Below are positions 33,082-42,871 of a DNA stretch of 64,000 bases, in pieces. The notes under the pieces are model-generated. The model was not told the DNA's origin and made no database searches. It saw only the letters and a list, made by a program, of their open reading frames with translations. How positions within the stretch are numbered: position 1 is the stretch's first letter; the number at the start of each line of letters is the position of its first letter. Source of the stretch: CAYTPI01 sp964439625 (lineage in GTDB: Bacteria; Chloroflexota; Anaerolineae; Aggregatilineales; UBA3940); NCBI GenBank assembly GCA_964439625.1, contig CAYTPI010000006.1, positions 124,001 through 188,000 on the forward strand, written 5' to 3'. A program made the position numbers and the translations under genes.

Positions 33082-34125
33082 TCAACCGGAGTATAATTCA
33101 GGGCCGACGCGGAAAGACTGACCGGCTGGATCTGCCTTCCAAGAGGCGAGCACCTTCATGTAATTAGCGCGTTCAAAAGCAGAGGCGTCTTCAACATGCT
33201 GCTGTGATAGGCTACCGCGCATCTGTTGGATAGATTCGTACTCGTGCTGCACCATCCACTCTTGGAGGTCTCTGAGTACGGCGCCAATGCGTTCGACACC
33301 ATGCATGAGTAACTCTGATGCCATCATAGCAACGTTTGCGCCAGCCATCATTGCCTTGAGGACATCGACGTGGGTATGGATACCACTGGTGATAGCGATA
33401 TCAGCACCGATACGACCATACAAAATGGCTGCCCAGCGGAGGGGAAGCCGCAGTTCGTGCGAACTGCTGAGCTTCAAGCGTGGTGTGACTTCAAGGTTGA
33501 CAATATCGAGATCAGGCTGATAGAAACGATTGAACAGTACCAGCGCATCTGCCCCTTGCTCTGATAACTGCTTTGCCATGTTGGCTGTTGCACTGAAATA
33601 TGGGTTTAGCTTGATGGCTAGTGGTATCGAGATGGTCTCGCGGACTGTTTTAAGTACATTGAGATACATCTGCTCGACCTCGTTACCCGTCATATCGACA
33701 TCCGTTGGGATGTAGTAGACATTGAGCTCGAGGGCATCGGCCCCAGCTTCTTCGATCAGCTTGGCATACTCGATCCAACCATCATTGGTTACGCCGTTTA
33801 AACTGCCGATAATTGGCATATCAACAGCTTCTTGAGCTTGTTGAATTAAGTGGAGATACTCCTCCGGGCCGATGCGATAAGCGCCCATCTCTGGAAAGAA
33901 GTCCAGCGACTCGGCGAAAGCCTCTGTGAAGTAGTTCAAGTGATGGTCCAGCTGGCGACTTTCCAAGCGAATCTGCTCCTCGAACAGAGAATACATGACC
34001 AGTGCCCCTGCACCCTGATCCTCAGCTAGCCGGATGGTATCTATTTGGTGCGACAACGGCGAGGCTGAAGGAACAATCGGGCTTTTGAGTTCCATACCCA
34101 TGTAAGTCGTTGTGATATCTGTCAT
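33082..34125 (-). CDS. Dihydroorotate dehydrogenase-like flavoprotein
   Basis: A 347-residue FMN-binding TIM-barrel protein of the DHOD-like family. Segments include LKSPIVPSASPLSHQ, GALVMYSLFEEQIR, IIGSLNGVTNDGW, LELNVYYIPTDVDMTG and IAITSGIHTHVDVLKAMMAGA. This variant is repeatedly found next to, or fused to, pyruvate:ferredoxin oxidoreductase, and here it follows nifJ after 12 bases in the same operon. It is probably not a pyrimidine biosynthesis enzyme; its real substrate is unclear. The protein lacks an Fe-S domain. Confidence 0.85.
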   Translation of the reverse strand: MTDITTTYMGMELKSPIVPSASPLSHQIDTIRLAEDQGAGALVMYSLFEEQIRLESRQLDHHLNYFTEAFAESLDFFPEMGAYRIGPEEYLHLIQQAQEAVDMPIIGSLNGVTNDGWIEYAKLIEEAGADALELNVYYIPTDVDMTGNEVEQMYLNVLKTVRETISIPLAIKLNPYFSATANMAKQLSEQGADALVLFNRFYQPDLDIVNLEVTPRLKLSSSHELRLPLRWAAILYGRIGADIAITSGIHTHVDVLKAMMAGANVAMMASELLMHGVERIGAVLRDLQEWMVQHEYESIQQMRGSLSQQHVEDASAFERANYMKVLASWKADPAGQSFRVGPELYSG

Positions 34126-34137
34126 TGTTTGCTCCTT

Positions 34138-37100
34138 TTATTCAGCCTGTGCTAGTTTTTCGTATTTGTCCCACTTTTCATTGACCAATGCCTGTGCCTG
34201 CTTGAGGTACTGCTCTGCAACCTCTGGGCGGCTTTGCGTCAGAACACGGTAGCGCGCCTCGTTGTAGAGATATTCCTCCAGCTTGCGTTTCGGCGCACGG
34301 GAGTCTAATTGGAAGGGTTTCTTGCCAGCGTTAACTAACTGCGGGTTAAAGCGGTAGAGAGGCCAGTAGCCCGTTTCCATCGCCAGCTTTTGCTGCTCCA
34401 GCCCTTTGCTCATATCGATGCCATGTGCAATACAGTGGCTGTAAGCAATGATCAACGAGACGCCGGGATAGGCTTCAGCTTCTAGGAAGGCTTTGACTGT
34501 TTGACTGTCGCTGGCACCCATCGCAATTTGGGCGACGTAAACGTCACCATAGTTGATTGCCATCATGCCGAGGTCTTTCTTCGGCGTGGGCTTACCGCCT
34601 GCGGCGAACTTAGCGACGGCCCCTAGTGGCGTTGCCTTGGATGCTTGCCCACCGGTGTTCGAGTAGACTTCGGTATCGAGCACGAGAATGTTGACATTGC
34701 GCCCAGTGGTGAAGACGTGGTCGAGGCCGCCATAGCCAATGTCGTAGGCCCAGCCGTCACCTCCGACGATCCAAACGCTCTTTTTGACGAGTTGGTCGGC
34801 AACAGCCAGTAAGTCGCGGGCGTCACGGTGATTGCTGTTGCGTAGTTTGGACTTCAGAACGGCGATGGAAGCACGCTGCGTATCAATTTCATCATCGTTG
34901 GTCATTTCGTTCGTCAGAATTGAATGTGCTAGGGTGCTACCGATTTCTTGGTGCATCGAGGCGACTAGTTCACGGGCGAATTGCTGCTGCTTGTCGATTG
35001 CAAAACGCATGCCCACGCCGAATTCTGCGTTGTCCTCAAATAGTGAGTTACTCCACGCAGGGCCACGGCCTTCTTTGTTCTGCGACCATGGTGTGGTCGG
35101 TAGGTTACCGCCATAAATGCTAGAGCATCCAGTGGCGTTGGCAATGATGGCGCGGTCGCCAAAAAGCTGGCTCAGCAGCTTGAGATACGGCGTTTCACCG
35201 CAACCAGCGCAGGCACCACTAAATTCAAACAAGGGTTGCAACAGCTGTACATTCTTGACGTTGTTAAACGTCAGACTGTCGTTGCGCGGGTATTCTGGTA
35301 GATCTAAGAAGAAGTCCCAGTTTTTGCGCTCCGTTTCACGGATGGGCAACTGCGGTTCCATATTGATGGCCTTGAAACCTGCTGCCGATTTGTTCTTGGC
35401 TGGGCAGATTTCAACGCAGAGAGTGCAGCCAGTGCAGTCTTCAACGGCGACTTGCAGCGTATACTGCCAGTCTGGCAGTTCCTTCCAATGCGCGTCGGTT
35501 ACTTTGAAGGTCTCTGGGGCATTTTCTAGCTCTTCAGCATGGTAGACTTTGCTGCGGATCACTGAGTGTGGGCAGACGAGGACACACTTGCCGCATTGAA
35601 TGCAAACGTCTGGGTCCCAGACGGGGACTTCTAGGCCGATGTTGCGCTTCTCCCACTGCGTGGTTCCAGTTGGATAGGTGCCGTCGTCTGGCAGCATACT
35701 GACGGGGAGTTCATCGCCGTGGCCTGCGATCATTGTTGCGGTCACATCTTGGACGAAGTCAGGGGCAGTTGCTGGCACAACTGGCGGCACCAGCACTTGA
35801 CTGTTGGCGGTTTCAGGCACGTCTACTTGATGCATATTCTCAAGGGCGGCATCGACAGCGGCGAAGTTCATGCGGACAATGGCCTCACCACGTTTGCCGT
35901 AGCTATCACGAATAGCTTGCCGGATCATGTCGATGGCCTCGTCTGGCGGTAGGACACCACTCAGGACAAAGAAACAGGTTTGCATCACAGTATTGATGCG
36001 AACGCCTAGACCTAAACGCTGGGCAATGTCATACGCATCAATGACGTAGAACTGGAGGTCTCTGTCAATGATTTGCTGCTGAATTTCCAGCGGGAGGTAT
36101 TCCCAGACTTCTTCCGGCTCATATGGGCTGTTTAACAGGAAGGTTGCACCTTGTTCGGCCTTGGCGAGCACGTCGTAGCGCTCTAAGAAACCAAACTGGT
36201 GAACGCCCACGAAGTTCGCTTGCTGGATGAGATAAGTGCTTTTGATTGGGCGTGGTCCAAAGCGCAAGTGAGAGATTGTACGCGCCCCAGCCTTTTTAGA
36301 GTCGTAGACGAAGTAGCCCTGCGCGTAGTTATCTGTACCTTTGCCGATGATCTTGATCGAGTTTTTGTTTGCCCCGACCGTACCGTCAGAGCCAAGCCCC
36401 CAGAACATTGCCCGGACAATATCTTCAGCTTCAATGTTGAATCCTGGGTCATAGTCAAGGCTGGTATGGGTAACGTCATCGTAGATACCGATGGTAAAGT
36501 GATTCTTGGGTTGCTCCTTAAGCATTTCATTGAAGATGCTCATAATCATTGCTGGGTTAAATTCCTTAGAGGAAAGCCCATAGCGTCCGCCAGTCATATG
36601 GGGCCTGGCGGTAAATGGTGCATTGCCAGTGCTCATCGCTTCATTCAGAGCTGTGACTATATCCTGGTAGAGTGGCTCGCCTGCACTACCTGGTTCTTTA
36701 GTACGATCAAGAACAGCGATTGCTTTGGTTGTCTCTGGAAGCGCATTGATAAAATGCTCGACCGAGAAGGGGCGGAATAAGCGCACCTTAACCATACCGA
36801 CTTTCTCGCCCTGCTCAACCAGATACTCGATTGCTTCGTCAGCGGCTTCAGCGCCGGAGCCCATCAATACAATGACGCGCTCGGCATCAGGAGCACCGAC
36901 GTAGTCAAATAGATGATAGCGGCGGCCCGTCAGCGTATAGAATTCTTCCATAATTCGCTGAACAATAGCAGGAGTTTCCAAGTAGTATGGGTTGGCTGCT
37001 TCACGCGCTTGGAAGAAGACATCTGGGTTTTGCGCTGTACCGCGGATGACGGGGCTGTCTGGTGTGAGTGCGCGTGAGCGATGGGCATAAACCAGATCAT

Positions 37101-37695
37101 CATTGATCATTTCTTGAATAATACGATCCGGCAGGAGATTGATCTTCTGGATTTCATGAGAGGTGCGGAAGCCATCGAAAATGTGCAGGAATGGTACCCG
37201 CGACTCCAGCGTTGCAGCCTGAGATATCAGAGCAAAGTCATGCACCTCTTGCACTGAGTTAGCAAACAGGAACCCCCAGCCTGCTCCGCGTGCTGCCATC
37301 ACGTCGGAGTGATCACCGAAGATCGACAAAGCTTGAGCAGCAATTGAACGCGCAGCAATATGGAAGACCGTTGGCGTCAGTTCACCGGCGATTTTGTACA
37401 TGTTCGGAATCATCAAGAGCAGACCTTGGCTGGCAGTGAATGTCGTTGTCAGAGAGCCAGCTTGTAGGGCGCCATGTACAGCTCCAGCTACCCCACCTTC
37501 TGCGTGCATCTCTACGACGTCCGGCACAGTGCCCCAAATATTCTTGATGTTCTTGACTTTCCAGGTGTCCGACAGTTCCCCCATCGGTGATGCGGGTGTG
37601 ATCGGATAGATGGCGATAACTTCATTGGTGCGGTAGGCAACGTAGGAAGCTGCTTCGTTTCCATCAATAGTGGCTGTTTCGAATGGTGCTATCAT
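34138..37695 (-). CDS. nifJ: Pyruvate:ferredoxin (flavodoxin) oxidoreductase
   Basis: An 1185-residue single-chain enzyme that converts pyruvate and CoA to acetyl-CoA, CO2 and reduced ferredoxin. The order is: the pyruvate-binding N-terminal domain (YRTNEVIAIYPITPASPMGE), the gamma domain, an EKR-type segment (ARTISHLRFGPRPIKSTYLI), two [4Fe-4S] motifs CIQCGKCVLVCP (about 695) and CTGCTLCVEICP (about 753), and the TPP domain with CAGCGE (about 827) and GDGWAYDIGYGG (about 975). The length is typical. It is divergent from the hyp-hox hydrogenase cluster, with a CRP/FNR-type palindrome between them. Confidence 0.95.
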   Translation of the reverse strand: MIAPFETATIDGNEAASYVAYRTNEVIAIYPITPASPMGELSDTWKVKNIKNIWGTVPDVVEMHAEGGVAGAVHGALQAGSLTTTFTASQGLLLMIPNMYKIAGELTPTVFHIAARSIAAQALSIFGDHSDVMAARGAGWGFLFANSVQEVHDFALISQAATLESRVPFLHIFDGFRTSHEIQKINLLPDRIIQEMINDDLVYAHRSRALTPDSPVIRGTAQNPDVFFQAREAANPYYLETPAIVQRIMEEFYTLTGRRYHLFDYVGAPDAERVIVLMGSGAEAADEAIEYLVEQGEKVGMVKVRLFRPFSVEHFINALPETTKAIAVLDRTKEPGSAGEPLYQDIVTALNEAMSTGNAPFTARPHMTGGRYGLSSKEFNPAMIMSIFNEMLKEQPKNHFTIGIYDDVTHTSLDYDPGFNIEAEDIVRAMFWGLGSDGTVGANKNSIKIIGKGTDNYAQGYFVYDSKKAGARTISHLRFGPRPIKSTYLIQQANFVGVHQFGFLERYDVLAKAEQGATFLLNSPYEPEEVWEYLPLEIQQQIIDRDLQFYVIDAYDIAQRLGLGVRINTVMQTCFFVLSGVLPPDEAIDMIRQAIRDSYGKRGEAIVRMNFAAVDAALENMHQVDVPETANSQVLVPPVVPATAPDFVQDVTATMIAGHGDELPVSMLPDDGTYPTGTTQWEKRNIGLEVPVWDPDVCIQCGKCVLVCPHSVIRSKVYHAEELENAPETFKVTDAHWKELPDWQYTLQVAVEDCTGCTLCVEICPAKNKSAAGFKAINMEPQLPIRETERKNWDFFLDLPEYPRNDSLTFNNVKNVQLLQPLFEFSGACAGCGETPYLKLLSQLFGDRAIIANATGCSSIYGGNLPTTPWSQNKEGRGPAWSNSLFEDNAEFGVGMRFAIDKQQQFARELVASMHQEIGSTLAHSILTNEMTNDDEIDTQRASIAVLKSKLRNSNHRDARDLLAVADQLVKKSVWIVGGDGWAYDIGYGGLDHVFTTGRNVNILVLDTEVYSNTGGQASKATPLGAVAKFAAGGKPTPKKDLGMMAINYGDVYVAQIAMGASDSQTVKAFLEAEAYPGVSLIIAYSHCIAHGIDMSKGLEQQKLAMETGYWPLYRFNPQLVNAGKKPFQLDSRAPKRKLEEYLYNEARYRVLTQSRPEVAEQYLKQAQALVNEKWDKYEKLAQAE

Positions 37696-37790
37696 AGCTG
37701 TCTCTCTTCGCTGTGGTGCTTTTAGAAATAAAACGCTTCGTCTGGATTGACGTCTATTTTAGAGTATCACTGTGAAAGTGGAATGGGTTA

Positions 37791-37804
37791 GTGACAACTG
37801 TCAC
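37791..37804. promoter_or_regulatory. CRP/FNR-type palindrome between nifJ and hypC
   Basis: GTGACAACTGTCAC is a perfect inverted repeat of the form GTGA-N6-TCAC, the half-site pattern bound by CRP/FNR-superfamily regulators. It lies about 100 bases upstream of nifJ and about 225 bases upstream of hypC, so it could control both directions. The regulator is unknown. Confidence 0.4.
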
Positions 37805-37895
37805 GTCGTGATGCGTACACCATCAGCGATTGTGTCTGACATATCGCGTTCAATGACTGAAGGATGGCCTGTTATGATGAAGGTCATTAGTGAGG

Positions 37896-37939
37896 GATGA
37901 TCATCTATACTCTTGCTATAGGGGGAATTCGCCTATAAT
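37896..37939 (+). promoter_or_regulatory. Putative promoter of the hyp-hox operon with overlapping palindrome
   Basis: A -10 box TATAAT (37934-37939) lies 17 bases after TCTTGC (37911-37916). A 10-base palindrome GATGATCATC (37896-37905) sits just upstream of the -35. The hypC start is 77 bases after the -10. The -35 match is weak. Confidence 0.4.
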
Positions 37940-38015
37940 GATGATACTTGCTGTGGAGCAGCCTACTCTACGCAGGACACCCCGTTCGGTTCAGTTACAT
38001 GAAAGTGATATCACG

Positions 38016-38306
38016 ATGTGCCTTGGGATACCTGGGAAAGTGATCGATGTGTATGAAGTCGATGGTTTACAGATGGGTAAAGTCGACTTTGGCGGTGTTA
38101 TCAAGGAAGCTTGCCTAGCGTATGTGCCAGACATCGCGTTGGGTGACTTCACCATCATCCACGTTGGGTTTGCAATCAATAAGTTGGATGAGGAAGAAGC
38201 CAAGAACACCTTAGCATTGCTGGCTGAAATGGATATGTTGGCTGACGAACTACCAGAGTTAGATGCCAAGCTGCAAGCTGAACGCTCTCAGCGGGCCACG
38301 GAGTAG
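38016..38306 (+). CDS. hypC: Hydrogenase maturation chaperone HypC
   Basis: A 96-residue HypC. The start is set at 38016 because HypC needs Cys as the second residue (MCLGIPG), which becomes N-terminal after Met removal; the frame extends 42 codons further upstream without family similarity. HypC works with HypD to build the Fe(CN)2CO moiety of [NiFe] hydrogenase and hands it to the large subunit. An acidic helical C-terminal tail makes it slightly longer than usual. It is the first gene of a ten-gene cluster on the plus strand. Confidence 0.93.
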   Translation: MCLGIPGKVIDVYEVDGLQMGKVDFGGVIKEACLAYVPDIALGDFTIIHVGFAINKLDEEEAKNTLALLAEMDMLADELPELDAKLQAERSQRATE

Positions 38307-38312
38307 ATCAAG

Positions 38313-40577
38313 GTGCAAGCATGGAAAGTCCATGTGCAAGGCGTTGTACAGGGGGTTGGTTTCCGACCCTTTATCTATTACATTGCCACTGACCTTGAGC
38401 TTACTGGTTCAGTCCACAATGCAGCGGACGGTGTGCATATTTGGGTAGAAGGCCGCGAAGTCGACCTTGAGGTATTTCTGCACCGCATGCAGAATGAGGC
38501 ACCGTTACTCGCCCGTATTGATAGTGTCGCTGTCTCGAAACATCGTGCAAAAGGGTGTGATGCGTTCACGATCATCGCAAGTGAACACAAGCGCACTGGC
38601 TTCCAACCAATTGCTGCCGACGCCACCCTATGCAGTGACTGTCAGCGGGAACTATTCGACCCTGCCGACCGCCGTTATCACTATCCCTTTATTAACTGCA
38701 CAAACTGCGGCCCGCGTTACACAATCATTAGTGGCATGCCTTACGACCGTCCGCGGACGACAATGTCTGCGTTTGAAATGTGTGCTGAATGTCGAACTGA
38801 ATATGAAGACCCACTTAACCGGCGCTTTCACGCCCAACCAATCGCTTGTCCAGCCTGTGGCCCGCGTGTTTGGCTGCAAGATGGGTTTGGGCTATATCAT
38901 AGAGATGTCATCGAGATAGCCGTCAAGCGCTTGAAACAAGGTGAGATCCTCGGCATTAAGGGATTGGGCGGCTTTCACTTGGCCTGTAGTGCACTCAACA
39001 ATAATACTGTGCAGCAACTACGAGAACGCAAACATCGGATCGATAAGCCGTTTGCGTTGATGATGCGCGACATCGAGATGGTTCAGAAATATTGCATCAT
39101 CAATGCGGTAGAGCAAGCTCAGCTTAAAACACTGGTCCGTCCAATCGTTCTGCTGGAAAAACGAACCGATGTAGAACTGGCAGAGCAGCTTGCCCCAGGT
39201 CAAGGGACAATCGGTGTGATGCTGCCCTATACCCCACTGCATCTGCTGTTATTTGAAACAGAGAGTCCGATCCCTTTGGTAATGACCAGTGGAAACCAGA
39301 GTGGGCAGCCGACTATCATAGATAATGAGATCGCTATCAGCCAACTTGGTCAGATTGTAGACGGCTTTGTGCTGCACGATCGCGATATCCAGACGCGTGC
39401 GGATGATAGTGTACTACGAATGGTAGCTGGCAAACCACTCTCCATCCGACGATCACGTGGGTTTGCGCCCAAGATGCTCCCCGTGCCTCGAGCAAGTGAG
39501 ACGGTATTAGCCGTCGGTGCAGAGTTGAAAAATACAATCTGCTACATCCATCAGGCCAGAGCAATTCTCAGCCAGCATATCGGTGACACCAAGTCACTAG
39601 AAACCATGCATGCTCTCACAGAGACAGCAGAACACCTTGAGTATGTATTCAGGTTGACTCCGACGAGCATTGCCCACGATCTCCATCCTGATTACCAACC
39701 AACGCGCTATGCACAACAGCGAGCCCAGCAAGATGGTATTCCGTTAGTGGCTGTTCAGCATCACCACGCGCACATAGTCGCTTGCCTCGCGGACAATCAA
39801 CATAGGGGTGACCGACCAGTGATCGGGATAGCCTTCGACGGCACAGGCTATGGTCCTGATGGCACGATTTGGGGCGGCGAAGTGTTGGTCGCTGATTATG
39901 CTGGATATATACGTGTCTTACACTTGAAGCAAACACCGCTCCCTGGTGGTAATAAAGCAATACGAAACATTGTCCGTTGTGCGATTGGGCAGCTATGGAC
40001 GGCGGAGATTGAGCCTTTCAGTGTGGAGGTAGTGCGAGACGCACTATCTGAGAGGGCGTATCGCATTATTGGTCAACAGATAGAAGCCGGACTCAACGCG
40101 CCATGGACTTCAAGCATGGGGCGCTTGTTTGATGCAGCAGCTTTCCTGATCGGTGTACGTCAACGAGTGCATTATGAGGGACAAGCCGCGATTGAGCTAG
40201 AGGCACTCGCTGACCACCGTGTGACGGACAGCTACCCATTTACAATCGCCAATAGCGCTATTGACCCAACACCACTTTGGCATGCTCTGGTAAACGATAT
40301 AGCACAGGGCGTATCGAAGCCAACTATGTCCGCGAAATTTCACAATACTGTCGCGCAGATGGTGCTACAAGCCGCACGACAGGCACAACAACAAACCGCA
40401 GTCAATGAAGTTGCATTGAGTGGTGGGGTTTTTCAGAACGTAATGCTGCTACGAGCAGCAATTTGCTTACTTGAGGCGGCTGGATTTAGTGTGTTAACAC
40501 ATCGCCACGTGCCGCCCAACGACGGCGGCCTTGCGCTTGGTCAAGCGGTTGTGGCGCAAACAGTCATAGGAGGTTGA
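38313..40577 (+). CDS. hypF: Carbamoyltransferase HypF
   Basis: A 754-residue HypF, which transfers a carbamoyl group from carbamoyl phosphate to the C-terminal Cys of HypE for cyanide ligand synthesis. The domains in order are: acylphosphatase (VQGVVQGVGFRPF at the start), two zinc-finger units (from C107xxC110 and from CAECRTEYED), a YrdC-like domain (about 190-380) and the Kae1-like carbamoyltransferase with HHHAHIV near residue 483. The GTG start at 38313 is preceded by GGAG at the end of hypC, giving tight coupling. Confidence 0.95.
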   Translation: MQAWKVHVQGVVQGVGFRPFIYYIATDLELTGSVHNAADGVHIWVEGREVDLEVFLHRMQNEAPLLARIDSVAVSKHRAKGCDAFTIIASEHKRTGFQPIAADATLCSDCQRELFDPADRRYHYPFINCTNCGPRYTIISGMPYDRPRTTMSAFEMCAECRTEYEDPLNRRFHAQPIACPACGPRVWLQDGFGLYHRDVIEIAVKRLKQGEILGIKGLGGFHLACSALNNNTVQQLRERKHRIDKPFALMMRDIEMVQKYCIINAVEQAQLKTLVRPIVLLEKRTDVELAEQLAPGQGTIGVMLPYTPLHLLLFETESPIPLVMTSGNQSGQPTIIDNEIAISQLGQIVDGFVLHDRDIQTRADDSVLRMVAGKPLSIRRSRGFAPKMLPVPRASETVLAVGAELKNTICYIHQARAILSQHIGDTKSLETMHALTETAEHLEYVFRLTPTSIAHDLHPDYQPTRYAQQRAQQDGIPLVAVQHHHAHIVACLADNQHRGDRPVIGIAFDGTGYGPDGTIWGGEVLVADYAGYIRVLHLKQTPLPGGNKAIRNIVRCAIGQLWTAEIEPFSVEVVRDALSERAYRIIGQQIEAGLNAPWTSSMGRLFDAAAFLIGVRQRVHYEGQAAIELEALADHRVTDSYPFTIANSAIDPTPLWHALVNDIAQGVSKPTMSAKFHNTVAQMVLQAARQAQQQTAVNEVALSGGVFQNVMLLRAAICLLEAAGFSVLTHRHVPPNDGGLALGQAVVAQTVIGG

Positions 40578-40581
40578 TCGA

Positions 40582-41691
40582 ATGAAGTATCTAGACGAGT
40601 ACCGGGACGGTGCAGCTACGAAAAAGCTACTTGAGCAAATTCGAGAGGTGACAACTCAGCCGTGGGTGTTGATGGAAGTTTGCGGCGGACAGACGCACTC
40701 GATCATCAAAAGTGGCTTGGACCAATTATTACCGGATCAGGTTGAGTTGGTGCATGGGCCGGGTTGCCCGGTCTGTGTGACGCCGCTGGCCTCGGTCGAT
40801 AAGGCTGTGGCGCTAGCCTCGCGCCCAGATGTCATTTTGACAAGTTACGGCGATATGCTGCGGGTGCCTGGCTCCGAGCATGATTTGTTCAGTGTGAAGG
40901 CCGCTGGTGGTGATGTGCGCATCGTTTACTCACCGTTGGATGCCGTCAAGTTAGCGCGGGAAACGCCTGACAAACACGTGGTCTTCTTTGGCGTGGGCTT
41001 CGAGACGACTGCCCCCGCTAACGCCATGGCTGTGAAACACGCCCACACATTAGGGGTCGATAACTTTAGTATGTTGGTGTCGCATGTGACGGTACCGCCA
41101 ATCCTCGGTGGGTTGCTTGAGACACCGGGTGTGCGGGTGGATGGCTTCCTGGCGCCGGGGCATGTCTGTGCGGTGATGGGTACTTGGGAATACGGCCCTT
41201 TGGTCGAAAAGTACAACGTCCCGATTGTGGTCACTGGGTTCGAGCCCGTTGACCTAGCGCGCGGCGTGCTGGTGACGATCCAACAGTTGGAGGCGGGTGA
41301 AGCCAAGATGGAGAATGCCTATAAGCGGGCGGTCCAGGATGCAGGCAACCGCCCAGCTATCAGCGTGATCGAAGAAGTATTTGATATGTGCGACCGGGCA
41401 TGGCGTGGAATCGGGGTTGTCCCGATGAGCGGCTATAAACTGCGTGACAAGTATGCGCGACATGATGCGGAACTGCGCTTCCCAGATGTGCAGACAATCG
41501 CTATGGCAGAGTCTGAGATATGCATCAGCGGGGAGATTATGCAGGGCTTGAAGAAACCATTCGAATGCCCAGCCTTCGGTAAGGAATGTACCCCGCAGAC
41601 CCCGCTTGGCGCGACGATGGTTTCCTCTGAGGGCGCGTGTGCAGCGTACTATCGCTATGGGCGCTTTGAAAAGACGGGAGCAGTCAAGTGA
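40582..41691 (+). CDS. hypD: Hydrogenase maturation protein HypD
   Basis: A 369-residue HypD with its signature motifs: MEVCGGQTH (Cys34), GPGCPVC (Cys62, Cys65) and the C-terminal Fe-S cysteines in FECPAFGKECTPQTPLGA. HypD holds the Fe atom with HypC while the cyanide and CO ligands are attached. AGGAGG precedes the ATG by 6 bases. Its stop overlaps the hypE start by 4 bases. Confidence 0.96.
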   Translation: MKYLDEYRDGAATKKLLEQIREVTTQPWVLMEVCGGQTHSIIKSGLDQLLPDQVELVHGPGCPVCVTPLASVDKAVALASRPDVILTSYGDMLRVPGSEHDLFSVKAAGGDVRIVYSPLDAVKLARETPDKHVVFFGVGFETTAPANAMAVKHAHTLGVDNFSMLVSHVTVPPILGGLLETPGVRVDGFLAPGHVCAVMGTWEYGPLVEKYNVPIVVTGFEPVDLARGVLVTIQQLEAGEAKMENAYKRAVQDAGNRPAISVIEEVFDMCDRAWRGIGVVPMSGYKLRDKYARHDAELRFPDVQTIAMAESEICISGEIMQGLKKPFECPAFGKECTPQTPLGATMVSSEGACAAYYRYGRFEKTGAVK

Positions 41692-42755
41692 CGGAAGCGA
41701 AAACAGCGCCAGACTTTAGTGGATGGGGGTGCCCCGCCCCGCTGAAGAACTATCCGACGATTGTGATGGGGCATGGTAGTGGCGGCAAAATGACCTCTGA
41801 TTTGATTGAGCATCTGTTTGCGCCACAGTTGAACAATCATTGGTTGGCTGAACGCGGCGACGCAGCCGTGCTGAATGTCCAACAAGGCCAGATAGCGTTT
41901 ACCACTGATACGTTTGTCGTCAGCCCACTGCTATTTCCCGGTGGGACAATCGGTGAATTGGCTATCAATGGGACAGTCAATGATTTAGCGATGCGTGGCG
42001 CGGCACCGCACTATCTGAGTGCGGGGTTCATCCTCGAAGAAGGGCTACCGATGGAAGACTTAGCCCGAATCGTCGGTTCAATGGCAATCGCTTGTGAAGT
42101 GGCAGATGTACGCATCGTGACTGGCGACACCAAGGTCGTCAATAAAGGGCACGGTGATGGCCTCTACATTAACACGTCTGGTGTTGGGTTGATCCCAGAG
42201 GGGGTTGATATAGCACCACAGAATGCAGCCCCCGGTGACGTGGTGATTGTGAGTAGTACTGTTGGAGATCATGGTATGGCGATTATGTCTGTGCGGCACG
42301 GGTTAACATTTGAGACGCAGATCGTCAGTGACACAGCCGCGCTCAACGGATTAGTTGCCGAGATGCTGGCGGCATCGGGAAATATTCATTGTCTCCGAGA
42401 TGCAACCCGCGGTGGCTTGGCTGCATCATTGAATGAGTTGGCTAGTGCTTCTGGGGTGGGGATCATCTTCGAGGAAAGCGCTGTGCCTGTCACTCCGGCG
42501 GTGCATGCCGCCTGCGAAATGCTTGGGTTTGACCCTCTGTATGTAGCAAATGAAGGCACATTGATTGCTATCGTCCCAGCAGAGGATGCCAGCGTTGTGT
42601 TAGAGGCAATGCAGGCGCATCCGTTAGGGCAGCAGGCCAAGGTGATTGGTAAGGTGGTAGATGCGCACCATGGTCTGGTCGTTGCTCGGACGGGGATCGG
42701 TGGCTCCCGCGTGGTGGACTTACCCGCAGGCGAATTACTACCGCGCATTTGCTAG
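41688..42755 (+). CDS. hypE: Hydrogenase maturation protein HypE
   Basis: A 355-residue HypE that dehydrates the thiocarboxamide made by HypF into thiocyanate. The AIRS-like ATP-binding motifs (GHGSGGKM, then GDAAVL, then VNDLAMRGA) are present and the protein ends in the essential PRIC with Cys355 as last residue. It starts at a GTG in a GTGA overlap with hypD. About 115 bases separate it from hoxE; TATAAA at 42824-42829 could be part of an internal promoter but has no good -35. Confidence 0.96.
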   Translation: MTEAKTAPDFSGWGCPAPLKNYPTIVMGHGSGGKMTSDLIEHLFAPQLNNHWLAERGDAAVLNVQQGQIAFTTDTFVVSPLLFPGGTIGELAINGTVNDLAMRGAAPHYLSAGFILEEGLPMEDLARIVGSMAIACEVADVRIVTGDTKVVNKGHGDGLYINTSGVGLIPEGVDIAPQNAAPGDVVIVSSTVGDHGMAIMSVRHGLTFETQIVSDTAALNGLVAEMLAASGNIHCLRDATRGGLAASLNELASASGVGIIFEESAVPVTPAVHAACEMLGFDPLYVANEGTLIAIVPAEDASVVLEAMQAHPLGQQAKVIGKVVDAHHGLVVARTGIGGSRVVDLPAGELLPRIC

Positions 42756-42871
42756 GTAAACGTGACACTCCGCGCAGCCACACTTGATTAATGTGACTAT
42801 CTGCAAAGCAGCAGCGCAATTAATATAAAGCAGAATGTTCCCCTACTCGACTCGAGATGAAAAGAGGCCTC

